Positions 55,841 to 64,000 of a DNA stretch of 64,000 bases are shown piece after piece. The notes under the pieces are model-generated. The model saw nothing but the letters and a program-made list of their open reading frames with translations. It had not been told where the DNA came from and searched no databases. Every line of letters begins with the position of its first letter. The stretch's first letter is position 1. Origin of the DNA: Phlyctochytrium arcticum. Its lineage: Eukaryota; Chytridiomycota; Chytridiomycetes; Chytridiales; Chytridiaceae. The DNA is taken from the NCBI GenBank assembly GCA_025602905.1, contig JAHLKI010000050.1, positions 1 to 64,000 on the forward strand, read 5' to 3'. Position numbers and translations under genes: made by a program.

Positions 55841-56290
55841 ATGGTAAGCGGGATGTGCCAACAGTTGTTGCTACTGGCAAACGCGCACTTTAAAATACTG
55901 GAAACCAGATGCACAATGGCCACAGAACAACGCAAACACGTCCACCTTCTAGGCAATGACGTCTTCAATGCAACGACGGCTGTTAGCGACGCTGCTTCCC
56001 TTGCAAAGGTCTGCCAATGGATTCATGATGGCGACGGTCATCGTTATGCAGTGGTTTTCGTGAACGACCAGAACAAGGATCTGTTCCGACACTTGAGTTC
56101 CATTTGCTCCGGCTTTCAATTACCCCAGTTTAAGCACCAAAGGCGCCTATTCCTGACGCCAAAAAGTGGCTATATATGTATAGGCCGAGGTGAGATGTCT
56201 CTGTCCGCTGCGCGGATTCCAGGCTTTGCCTGGTCAATCCGTGGGCATAACTGTTACGACCGCTTGGAGATTGCAATGATTCCAGGCTAA
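55841..56290 (+). CDS. Hypothetical ORF upstream of double-hairpin copy 1
   Basis: Open for 149 residues from the ATG at 55841; an ATG at 55916 gives the more ordered 125-aa part. Content is mixed hydrophilic and hydrophobic (WIHDGDGHRYAVVFVNDQNKD, LSSICSGFQLPQF), with no recognised domain and no signal peptide. Near its 3' end the frame runs through the 34-bp double-hairpin repeat (coding SAARIPGFAWS). It may be a small gene carried by a repeat or a chance frame. Confidence 0.35.
   Translation: MVSGMCQQLLLLANAHFKILETRCTMATEQRKHVHLLGNDVFNATTAVSDAASLAKVCQWIHDGDGHRYAVVFVNDQNKDLFRHLSSICSGFQLPQFKHQRRLFLTPKSGYICIGRGEMSLSAARIPGFAWSIRGHNCYDRLEIAMIPG
56203..56236. repeat. 34-bp double-hairpin repeat, copy 1
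   Basis: The sequence consists of two small GC-rich hairpins in series: CCGC-TGC-GCGG (56205-56215), an ATT spacer, and CCAGGC-TTT-GCCTGG (56219-56233). An identical 34-bp copy lies at 56727-56760. The architecture resembles the double-hairpin elements known from mitochondrial DNA of Allomyces and other zoosporic fungi. Confidence 0.8.
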
Positions 56291-56362
56291 GCCACTTGGC
56301 AAGCGCTCAACCCACGTTCACAAAGAAAGCAACATACATGGCAGAAACATCAAGGCATCCAA

Positions 56363-56896
56363 ATGCGTACGACTGTTTCAGAATATCTTCTGTTCCTAGT
56401 AACATACAACGCAATGCCACCACACAACGCCACAGACTTAGAAACCGGGTGGTCTCAGTGGTCCGACTCGGACTCAGACGCACAGACCGGGTGGTCTGAC
56501 TCAGACGCAAGTGATGCAAGTGATGCAAGTGATGCAACTACTTTAGCCAACTGGAGGACCGAGGCAATTGTAGATACCTTTCTTTCACTACTAGTTGAAG
56601 ACGCGGAGCTCTTGAATGACTTCTGCCATTTCTACTTAAAGGTATGGGTTGAGGGAGAATTAGGAGAGGAACATAGTCCTGCTTGTCGGAGCAAATTGAG
56701 ACAAATTTTAGATCAGTATGATCACGGTCCGCTGCGCGGATTCCAGGCTTTGCCTGGTCATTTCCCGTTGAGCAAAGAAGTAGAGGATCTTGTCCGGTAC
56801 AGCCGACAGCAGTCGAACTGTTTGTATGACGGGACGATAGATGCTCTCAACATGTTCGCCACTTTGCAAGAACGTTCAGTCGGTATCAGTAGCTGA
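56363..56896 (+). CDS. Hypothetical acidic ORF containing double-hairpin copy 2
   Basis: A 177-aa frame. The N-terminal third has Asp/Ser repeats (WSQWSDSDSD, ASDASDASDA). The rest is alpha-helix-like and acidic (LSLLVEDAELLNDFCHFYLKVW, RSKLRQILDQYD, VEDLVRYSRQQSN). Double-hairpin copy 2 encodes GPLRGFQALPGH here, in a different frame from copy 1. No family was recognised. The repeat-free helical part gives modest support that it is a real or recently real gene. Confidence 0.4.
   Translation: MRTTVSEYLLFLVTYNAMPPHNATDLETGWSQWSDSDSDAQTGWSDSDASDASDASDATTLANWRTEAIVDTFLSLLVEDAELLNDFCHFYLKVWVEGELGEEHSPACRSKLRQILDQYDHGPLRGFQALPGHFPLSKEVEDLVRYSRQQSNCLYDGTIDALNMFATLQERSVGISS
56727..56760. repeat. 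34-bp double-hairpin repeat, copy 2
   Basis: Identical over 34 bp to 56203-56236, with the same two hairpins. The flanking sequences of the two copies are unrelated, so the identity stops exactly at the element, as expected of a mobile unit. Confidence 0.8.
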
Positions 56897-56979
56897 AACT
56901 GTTATCCGTTTCTTCTTTGCTCGCTTCACTTTTAAGCTGCCCTTATATTTTTCCTTCAGCAACTCCAGTGCAGCTTGGG

Positions 56980-57350
56980 ACATTGCCGTGGTTTGTACCA
57001 TCTTTATTGGCACAAACTGCGACATCACAGATTTCTATATCCTGATCTCGAGTAAAGCGCACTTGGAAACGACGGAGAAGTTTCTTGAACGTGATAAACG
57101 AACCAAGCCATTGCGGGATTTGGCTGTTACTCACATTGTGCGTGTATTTGATGTATATAATCATCCCCTTTTGCAACACTGTAAATCGGTTAGCGTCAAT
57201 ATCTTGCTGATGCAACGAATGATTCTCCTAGGGAAACGTTATTTTAAGCAGTCATGTACCGAAGGTTTTCATGTCGTCTTTACCGATTCGACCATCTTGG
57301 GGGACAATACATATGCGCGAAAGTGTCTTCCACGCTGGCCGTCCTCCTGA
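56980..57350 (+). CDS. Hypothetical ORF, possible 3' exon
   Basis: An open frame from an uncertain start to 57350. Its central part looks protein-like (FIGTNCDITDFYILISS, LRDLAVTHIVRVFDVYNHPLL, ILLMQRMILLGKRYF). No domain was recognised. It may be a further exon or the next frame of the small cluster that begins at 55841. Confidence 0.3.
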
Positions 57351-57538
57351 ATGGCCACCCGCATCGGCTGTTCGGAAAGGTAGACCCATTTAGAAGCTGG
57401 CGATCCGTCGTCGTTGGGATACAGCCGTGAGTACTTGTCAATTATGAACGTATGTGCGCTGGCCATTTCGAACTTGCGAGCTCTCAAAAATGCCGCCAGA
57501 GATGCCGGTGATGCATGCAGTCGTGTATCTCGCAACAA
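57269..57538 (-). pseudogene. Fragment resembling the N-terminal CRAL-TRIO region (Sec14-like)
   Basis: A minus-strand frame of 89 residues. It contains LAAFLRARKFEMASAHTFI, the conserved helical motif found before Sec14/CRAL-TRIO lipid-binding domains, and then YPNDDGSPASKWVYL. The lipid-binding domain itself is missing. It overlaps the end of a plus-strand frame. It is probably a relic of a transferred or duplicated Sec14-type gene. Confidence 0.45.
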
Positions 57539-57807
57539 CTCAACGCCACAGGTTTTGACAAGCTGTCAAAAATCACTTGTCAATGGACGTTTTGTCAAAT
57601 CTCCCCTCTCGTTCTTTCGCTCAGACGTCCGCAACCCCACTCATAATCATGACCCTACTAGCCGCCCGCAGGATCTTGCCGTGAATGGCCAATTGAAAAG
57701 CATGTGGAGTGCCCACCGCGATCAAAACCACAATCAGGACTGCTGATCCCACCACCAACTTCAGCCAACAAGTGGCATTCACAAGGCCATTTACAAGGCC
57801 AAGCAAT

Positions 57808-58015
57808 CTGAACTGAATGGCCGCACTCCCCTTGAGACCTTGGTCTCCAAGTTCGAAGAGAACGGGCAATAGCCAAGCAAGCTGAACTGAATGGCCGCAC
57901 TCCCCTTGAGATCTTGGTCATCAAGTTCGAAGAGAACGGGCAATAGCCAAGCAAGCTGAACTGAATGGCCGCACTCCCCTTGAGACCTTGGTCTCCAAGT
58001 TCGAAGAGAACGGGC
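57808..58015. repeat. 74-bp tandem repeat, about 2.8 copies
   Basis: Units start at 57808, 57882 and 57956 with CTGAACTGAATGGCCGCACT and are almost identical (the second has ATCTTGGTCATC in place of ACCTTGGTCTCC). Units 1 and 3 contain GAGACC-TT-GGTCTC, a 6-bp-stem hairpin that the two substitutions in unit 2 weaken. Confidence 0.9.
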
Positions 58016-58049
58016 TTTGGTGATGGTGAGGACTGAGTCAGGCTTGAAA

Positions 58050-58776
58050 AGGACTTCCAACTCCTCATAGCGGCCAAGACTCAAGCCATTTTTGAGAGCG
58101 AGTGGACCCAATTTGTAGAAACATGGGAGGAGGACCACCCATGCGTAGTTTCGTACATCCACGATGAATGGACTGGTCCGTACAGGGAGATGTTTGTTAC
58201 GGTGTAGACAGATCAGTTCAGGCATCTTGAGGCAGTTCAGACGTCCCGTGTCGAAGGGGCGCATCGTATGCTGAAGAGCTACATTGAGTGCTCTACCAAA
58301 AATTCGCTCGATGCAGTGCGAACCATGGAGCGATGCGCCATCAACCGTGAGGAGGAGCTGCACATCTCGCGTGCTGCACAACCTGGATCGTGGAATATTA
58401 GAATGCTACCCAGTGGATGATTACAATGATCTATTGCCAACTCTCTGCAATCTGTGCCCATAAATCTCTTTTTCGGAGTGTCAGCCACACCTACCCGGGG
58501 ACAAATCATCAATTCATCGATGGGGTCCAAGGAAAAGTTTCCTCATTCGCCCTCCACTTGGCCGCGGAAGGACTAGTGGATCTGTTGATGCCAACTAAAG
58601 AACAGCCGGGAGACGCGTGCAGTGGAAGAATGTTTTCATCCAGGGGCATTCCATGTCAGCACAAAATTGGCGAGCGTTTAGCCGATGGTGGAGTGCTGGA
58701 CGTGGACCACTTCTGTGAGCACTGTAGACTAGGGGGCAAACCAATCCAGGAGGAGAGGCCAGAGCAAGGACAATAA
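58050..58776 (+). pseudogene. MULE (Mutator-like) transposase C-terminal relic with SWIM zinc motif
   Basis: The first segment (about 58075-58425) encodes ESEWTQFVETWEEDHPCVVSYI, then FRHLEAVQTSRVEGAHRMLKSYI and AINREEELHIS. This is the region between catalytic core and SWIM motif in MULE transposases. A TAG interrupts it at about 58204-58206, where a tryptophan codon is usual. The second segment (to 58776), in another frame at first, has the SWIM-like CSGRMFSSRGIPCQHKIGERLADGG. The catalytic DDE core is absent. It is a truncated, inactive copy. Confidence 0.7.
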
Positions 58777-59353
58777 CGATGCCTTCATGTTACCGATGCA
58801 GGCGTTTGCAACAATATGCCATGAGTTTCAACATCTTATCAACGCAAAGTACAAACTCTCCTCCCCTATCCATCCATGCATGGTATTGAGGGACACAGAA
58901 AAAACAGATGAAGAGAACGCTGAGGGAGGTGCGGCATGGGAAGTGAGGAATCTGGGCGGAATACCATGTGCTGCTATGGAGAACGAAGACTCCTTTGTCG
59001 TGAGTGATGTGACATATGTACTCATATACCGTAAAAAGTTGCTTTGCTGAACATTTGCTTACAGGCCCTGGAACTCCATTTGATCACTCTCGATATGCCG
59101 ACATTTTCCAGTGACGATGGCTTCCTACACTATGAGTTACAAGTACTCCTGAAAGGTAATGTGTTTTCAGTGCGGATGCTTGTCCATCTTCCGCGTCGTA
59201 ATGATTACATCAATTCAACTACACCAAATACAAAAATACAATAAACGGGGTATAATTCCTGACTAAAACAAGCGGTAGTCGATTGCCAAACTGATCTGAA
59301 CATGTTCCACGACAGGAAGAGTGCGGCAATCGAGAAAACTGCTTACTTTGAGC
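58777..59353. other. Region after the MULE relic
   Basis: Short frames only, for example 58787-59050 and 59044-59244. The first contains HEFQHLIN, reminiscent of a zinc-protease HExxH motif, but no further protease features are seen. It may be the 3' end of the MULE element. Confidence 0.3.
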
Positions 59354-60934
59354 TTAGCGGAGCAACCAATTGAGACAGTGGCGAACTGTCCTTTCCAATG
59401 GGACAGGCGTGCTCAGCCCATTGATTTCGTCGTTTGCACGTCGCTGGACCTCTTTCTGAACTTTTAGCTCCTGATAGATAGTGGCCAGCAGCTCGGCCAC
59501 ACCCATCGCAGCACCAGCATTGTCCCACGAGGTTGGTAGCACCGTACTGCGCAGCTCCACCACGTCCCAGTGCGTGCCGTCAGGGGCCAAGCCCACCCGG
59601 GACAACGTCACAACATTCCGAACGAGTTGGAAAGTGTATACGGCACGCTTCTTGATTGTGTAGAAATCCGCGTCTTTATGTTTGCTCATAAATTCCTTCA
59701 TGGCGAAGCACGCGCTCTCTATCAGCTTGACGTTGTCGTCCATGTTATGCTCTACATTCTCACGGAGCAAGCCACCGCTGGATTCCAGAAATATGATTTC
59801 AGCGCCGTTCGCCCTCTCCAGGGCCAATCCGTCAGCAAAGCGGCCAGCCTCCGCAGCCTTCGCCATTTTTTTGGCTGTGAGACCAAACTCACACCATTTC
59901 CAGGACACTGTTCCCAAAAGGCGCAAGGGCCCCAGCCATGGAATCACCAGGTCCACTGTAGCGGTTCTCTCGTGATTGTCCACATGAGATGCGGCGATCG
60001 GTGCTAGGACCCCATGCATGGCAACGAGCCCGTACCGCAGTGTTCGCCAGAAGTGACCCTCTTCGGGTCCCAAGGACATCGGGCTTAGTTGGTATGCCAA
60101 GTCGTCCCACCGATCCCAATCATCTAATTGGCGGAGCATATGGCGTAGGTGAGCCGACACCGCCGGGTATTTGGCGAGAGCTTGGCGCTGCCGCCCGGCC
60201 TCCTTGCAGGCTTGAAATTCTTCAACAAGCCGCCTGGGAAGGGCATCTTGGTGGCTACCGGTGATGGCAAACGATGTGGCAATGTTTGCATTCTTCCCTA
60301 GCATCTCGAGATGCGGCAAAGCGAGTTTCGGCTTACAGGGAGTTAACCCTGCAACCTTGCATGTGGGAATTGTAAATGATTGCCGCTTGTTCTTCACATT
60401 AATGTCTTCTGCAATCTGATCATTTGCAGCCTTTGGGTGGAAGACATTGGTATACAGATCCGGAGACAAATTCAGGCAACATGCAGTGCAGGGGCCAGTA
60501 CATACCTCTTCCTCCTCTTCTCGGTCCTTTCTTTTCAACACGGTTTGAGAAAGCGTGTTGTTGTTACCGATTTGAACTTGATCGGCAATGATGACGGCCC
60601 CTGACGCTCCTTGCTTCGAGGCCTTCAGCTGCTCGAAAGCAGTTGAGATCTTCGGGAAGATATTCTTCTTGGGCTCTCCCAGAAGATATTTGCGCTTTGA
60701 CCTCTTCGCAGCGTTCTGATAAGCCGTAACGACATCCCCATGAGTTACATCATTAAATGTGACATGCTCCTGAACGAGGTTGGGAACATCATTGACGAGG
60801 AAATCAAATAAGCTGGGCTTCTGCGCGCTTTTTATATAATCCAGCGCTTCAGAATTGTTTTGATAGTCAGAAAGGACGAGTGTTGCGTATCGTTTAGTAC
60901 AGTAATTACCTCTCTGTTCGAGCACCTTGATCAT
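59354..60934 (-). CDS. 527-codon gene of unknown family (resembles expanded early-diverging fungal families)
   Basis: An intact single-exon frame of 526 aa. The ATG at 60934 is chosen because upstream in-frame codons are Ser/Leu-rich low complexity from a GA-rich leader. The N-terminal 150 residues are basic and polar. A cysteine cluster CTGPCTACC follows, then a helical middle (HLRHMLRQLDDWDRWDDLAYQL). The C-terminal half is regular: IIFLESSGGLLRENVEHNMDDN, IESACFAMKEFMSKH, YTFQLVRNVVTLSRVGLAPDG, LPTSWDNAGAAMGVAELLATIY. The E-x-S-G strand and the order of elements recall uncharacterised, multi-copy gene families of Mucoromycota and chytrids. Function is unknown. It is surrounded by transposon relics and may itself be mobile-element related. 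Confidence 0.7.
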   Translation of the reverse strand: MIKVLEQRGNYCTKRYATLVLSDYQNNSEALDYIKSAQKPSLFDFLVNDVPNLVQEHVTFNDVTHGDVVTAYQNAAKRSKRKYLLGEPKKNIFPKISTAFEQLKASKQGASGAVIIADQVQIGNNNTLSQTVLKRKDREEEEEVCTGPCTACCLNLSPDLYTNVFHPKAANDQIAEDINVKNKRQSFTIPTCKVAGLTPCKPKLALPHLEMLGKNANIATSFAITGSHQDALPRRLVEEFQACKEAGRQRQALAKYPAVSAHLRHMLRQLDDWDRWDDLAYQLSPMSLGPEEGHFWRTLRYGLVAMHGVLAPIAASHVDNHERTATVDLVIPWLGPLRLLGTVSWKWCEFGLTAKKMAKAAEAGRFADGLALERANGAEIIFLESSGGLLRENVEHNMDDNVKLIESACFAMKEFMSKHKDADFYTIKKRAVYTFQLVRNVVTLSRVGLAPDGTHWDVVELRSTVLPTSWDNAGAAMGVAELLATIYQELKVQKEVQRRANDEINGLSTPVPLERTVRHCLNWLLR

Positions 60935-62742
60935 GGCTGTTGTTCTCAGGGGAGAGCAAAGAGAGAACAATAAAAGATGAGAGAGGGAGAAAGGGAGCGA
61001 GGATGAGGGAAGAAAGAATGAGCGTAAGAGAGTTACAAAAGTCGAAATGGACTTTGAACGACTTTGAAAGTTCGAATGCTCACGACGCGACGGACACGTA
61101 TACGTTACGCGTAAGCTTAGCCCATCCTGTGCCCTAACACACGGACAACCTTCGGAGTCGGACATTTCTAAAACGCGATAGTTTTCGCGAGACATCTCAA
61201 GATTCTCAACGCCTTTCCTTGCACAACTGGCATCGGAAAACGCCTAGCCATAAATTTGGTGAGTATCACCTGTACTCTTGGAAACGGTGCGCCGCAACAC
61301 GCCCGTGTTGCGCTGCGGAGAGGTTTGGGCACAGCTGAGATGGCATCCCGAACTGTGCAAAGGCCTCTCCGGTTGTCTCCTCCGCTCCGAACCTTGGTAT
61401 TGACCTGCTCAGGGCAGCGCGTGCGGCCGGGTGCATGGATGTTGCCCAGTCTCTGGGCATGTATCCCTCAGCCTACCGCGCTGCTTCTTCCCTCTGGGGA
61501 GAAACTCGATCAGGGTGGTACTAAAGTGTTTGGGTACAGCCTACCGAGCGACCACCCAATGGGCTACTTCTTCATGAGCTATGTCTGCGCTACTCCTCCC
61601 AAAAAACTACAGTGTTTGCTATTGAATGGTTTCTCTTTTTATCCTTTCTGCAGGCATCCACATCTTCAGCAAATGGCCAAAGTCGGGACGTACAATCGCT
61701 CCCAAATTATCAAGTAGCCCGGGGAGAGCTGCGGTGTGGGGCTAATGGACCGCTGATACATCCCAACCTGCATAACTGCAATCACAGAACCCAGAGGGCC
61801 AGGGGGACCCTTGACAGCATGGATCGATACATGTAAAGTTTGGACAGTGCACTTATCGGTAATTGGTCTGTCGATGAAATTGCAGTACGGATCAGAACAT
61901 CTAATGTTTTTAACAGTACACTTACTGGTTCCTGTAACTGGTCCTTCAAACACCGGTATTACAATTGGCATATTCCTGACTACTGGCTTGGTAAGATTTG
62001 CATAGACGGTATCAAACATCTGGACGAGTTTCTAATCCTCCTAACCAGGTACTGTCTGGAAACATATCTATTGAGCGAATGGGATCTAGCTGAATTGATG
62101 ATGCGATCAAGTACGTCTGGCTTCATTGGTAAATTGCGCAGGAAATACGATACTTACCGGGCCATGAACAGCTTGGGCTTTACGGTGACAAAGTCGTACA
62201 ATGTGAAGATAATAGTGACTGAAAATACCCTGCAAGAGACGTGTGATGCCTTTTTTTGTCAATATGTCGATTCAGTTGTGGTCTCACAGAAAAGCAATGC
62301 GGTCGACCGACTTCTTCGAACTTTTGGGTCGTAGAGGCGATGTTCTTACCAGACAATTGAGTGTGCATATTCCGAAGGACGATAAAAAACCCTCTTGATG
62401 CTGCTTTAGATAGATTTACAAAATTGATCGTCGCCAGCTTCTTTTACCACAAAGGTCTAAAAATCAGATTTATATGTTTCAGATATGATGGCCGAAACTA
62501 GCCTTCTTCTTTGGTCGCTTGGCCATCTCCTTCAGGGTATTGATGCCAAGTAATGGCCAATGTGTCTGATGACTGGTGGCACTCTAGTTCTAGTTTTGCA
62601 AACAGCTCAAAGGTAACGCGTCATTTGAAATGCCCGGGTACCATTCGCTAGCCCAAGAAACTCCTTCGAAGTCGACCGTACCACTATCGTTGTCATCATT
62701 TAATGCTTATCCTTAGAAAAAAAAAGATCATTATCGGGAACG
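60935..62742. other. Region with small frames only
   Basis: GA-rich stretch at 60945-61015, probably promoter or 5' UTR of the gene at 59354-60934. A hairpin CGCAACACG-CC-CGTGTTGCG lies at 61292-61311. A plus-strand frame at 61840-62334 (164 aa, with YRAMNSLGFTVTKSYNVK) and an overlapping minus-strand frame at 61666-62019 both lack recognisable motifs; neither can be called a gene. Confidence 0.35.
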
Positions 62743-63173
62743 TTAATACCCGTATATGTCTTTAAATTGAACCGTGTACGTTTTGGGGTCGGCAATGTCT
62801 GACTCAAAACCTCCGTCAGTACTTGCATCACTTTCGTACAGAGGCTGAACCTTTTCAGCTTCGAACGTTTTTGCTCTTGCCTTTGCCGTCGGTTTTGCCT
62901 TCGGTTTTGGTTTTTCCTTTGGCTTTGGCTTCTTGGCTAGTGATGCAAGCTGTTTCTCTTCCCTCAGTTTTCGTTTTTCTTCCCGAGACCGTTTTAGTAA
63001 AGCTTTTGCTTCTTCAAGCTTCAGCTTTTCCTCCTGGACGTTTCGCTGTTCGGCCATCTTCCTCAGATTCTCTGCTCGCTTCTGGGTTGCTTTCTTCTGG
63101 GCCTCTATCTGTTTCGGCGTTCGAGATGCACGTGGCTTGGTAGCAACCTTGTTAAAGCTGGTATCCTATATCG
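62743..63173 (-). CDS. Small Lys/Glu-rich coiled-coil protein, 5' end uncertain
   Basis: A minus-strand frame ending at 62743 and open upstream to an AG acceptor-like site at 63174. It contains PRASRTPKQIEAQKKATQKR, then MAEQRNVQEEKLKLEEAKAL (Met at 63057) and KKPKPKEKPKPKAKPTAKAR, and ends in an acidic tail with KTYTVQFKDIYGY. A charged coiled coil plus a Lys/Pro tract suggests a nucleic-acid-associated or structural role. No family was recognised. It sits next to a copia element and may be part of a mobile unit. Confidence 0.45.
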
Positions 63174-63464
63174 GGACTAGTAGCTTATTGAATTAGATAC
63201 AGCAGTACGTAGGTCATATGTCGTCCAACTATAAATAGGATTCTACCGCTAAACTATGCTGCAATATGACCGCTATCCACTAAATGGGAAGGATGAGTCA
63301 TGACGTCTCAACACCACCCCTTCATCTGAACTCATTTGGATAGATGACCGAAGATCTGGTTGTTATGGAATCCGATCAGATGAGGATGATGCTGACGTAT
63401 GTTGCTATTTTCTTTGATGTTGCTTTCGGGCATAAAGTCGCTTCAGAGCAGATGATGAGGTCCT

Positions 63465-64000
63465 TCAACTTTCTCGCCTTTGCGCATCGGAGACTGGGAC
63501 GACAAGGTCCTTCGGCTTTCTGGCGTTCGTAGGCTTCTGAGTTGGGACAGGAGGTATGACGTTCAAGCGTCGAAATATTGATGAGAACTGATCAAATGGT
63601 AGAGCTTTCGTAAGAGCATCGGCAAGCATATCAGCGGTGGGCATGTACTCGAAACGAACGTCGCCGGCAGCTACACGTTCGCGGACGTAGTGGTGCTGGA
63701 TGTCGATGTGCTTCATCCGTGCGTGGCCAACCGGGTTGTTGATAGTCTTGATAGTCGACTGGTTGTCTTCGAAGATAAGTATAGGTTCAGAAGAGTACTG
63801 GGTAATGGTTAACTCCTTGAGCAGATTCTTCAACCACATCGCTTCCTTCGTTGATTGCGTTGCTGCCATATATTCTGCCTCGGTAGTGGAAAGCGCGATG
63901 GTTACTTGAAGTTTCGAGACCCAACTGACAAGAGATCCGTGGAGCAAGAAAACGTAGGCTGTTCGAGAATGTCGACTTGTTTGATCACCACCCCAATCGG
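63465..64000 (-). mobile_element. Ty1/copia retrotransposon, 3' end of pol (RNase H), runs off window
   Basis: The minus-strand frame enters from beyond 64000 and ends at 63465. It contains DWGGDQTSRHSRTAYVFLL, SWVSKLQVTIALSTTEAEYMA, EAMWLKNLLKEL, IFEDNQSTIKTINNPVGHARMKHIDIQHHYVRE and ADMLADALTKALPFDQF. This is the standard C-terminal RNase H and terminal domain of copia Pol, including the acidic residues of TEAEYMA and EDNQS. The visible part has no stop or frameshift, so the element may be young. The 3' LTR would be expected between about 63200 and 63464, but its ends cannot be set without the other LTR. Confidence 0.9.

Noticed and set aside
58787..59050. HEFQHLIN as a zinc metalloprotease active site
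   Set aside because: Only the five-residue pattern is present, in a short frame after a MULE relic, with no third ligand or protease fold.
61291..61320. GC hairpin near 61.3 kb as another double-hairpin element
   Set aside because: Only one hairpin is present and the sequence differs from the 34-bp element.
61666..62019. Collagen-like GPPGPLG stretch on the minus strand
   Set aside because: A single short occurrence, with no Gly-X-Y repetition, overlapping an opposite-strand frame.
63225..63290. Possible tRNA-like sequence near the copia element
   Set aside because: No pairing acceptor stem or T-arm could be drawn.

Overview
The window reads as nuclear DNA of a zoosporic (flagellated, chytrid-type) fungus. 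Genes carry many short GT-AG introns (about 45-70 nt) and encode fungal housekeeping proteins. One gene is an axonemal inner-arm dynein intermediate chain (DNAI3/WDR63 type), which is expected only in organisms that build motile flagella. The species is not identified.

Layout. 0.7-12.07 kb: a PH-domain gene followed by a decaying tandem segmental duplication. It holds three copies of a seven-TM protein gene (one broken by a stop codon) and three truncated copies of the PH-gene 3' end. 12.2-22.5 kb: a dense core block with the dynein intermediate chain, a HIG1/Rcf2-like protein, eIF4E, a CMC1-type twin CX9C protein and an Mvp1/SNX8-type sorting nexin. 23.6-25.8 kb: a decayed membrane-protein gene. 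25.86-31.53 kb: tRNA-Ile(AAU), an AVT-type amino acid transporter, a large acidic zinc-ribbon protein and a DMAC1-like mitochondrial protein. 33.2-38.6 kb: an accessory island with a PIF/Harbinger transposon (frameshifted transposase plus a convergent accessory gene) and a decayed gene of unknown family containing an internal duplication. 38.7-50.7 kb: core genes again, namely a Gyp1/TBC1D22 RabGAP, a USP37-like deubiquitinase divergent from gamma-tubulin, BCS1 divergent from an mL50-like mitoribosomal protein, an ArsJ-family MFS permease and tRNA-Val(AAC). 50.7-64 kb: a gene-poor repeat-rich tail. It holds a 73-bp perfect palindrome with neighbouring repeats, several small unidentified ORFs, a 34-bp double-hairpin repeat present twice, a 74-bp tandem array, a MULE transposase relic, one intact 527-aa gene of unknown family, a lysine-rich ORF and the 3' end of a Ty1/copia element running off the right edge.

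Themes. Mitochondrial functions are frequent (HIG1/Rcf2, CMC1, DMAC1, BCS1, mL50: respiratory-chain assembly and mitoribosome), as are endomembrane functions (Mvp1, AVT, Gyp1). Exon models for the core genes were built by hand from splice sites and reading frames; each summed to a whole number of codons. They revealed three GC-AG introns and three 8-9 nt microexons. The most unusual items are the double-hairpin repeat at 56.2/56.7 kb, the palindrome/repeat complex at 54.6-54.9 kb, and the 7TM/PH tandem array with a micro-inversion in one promoter.
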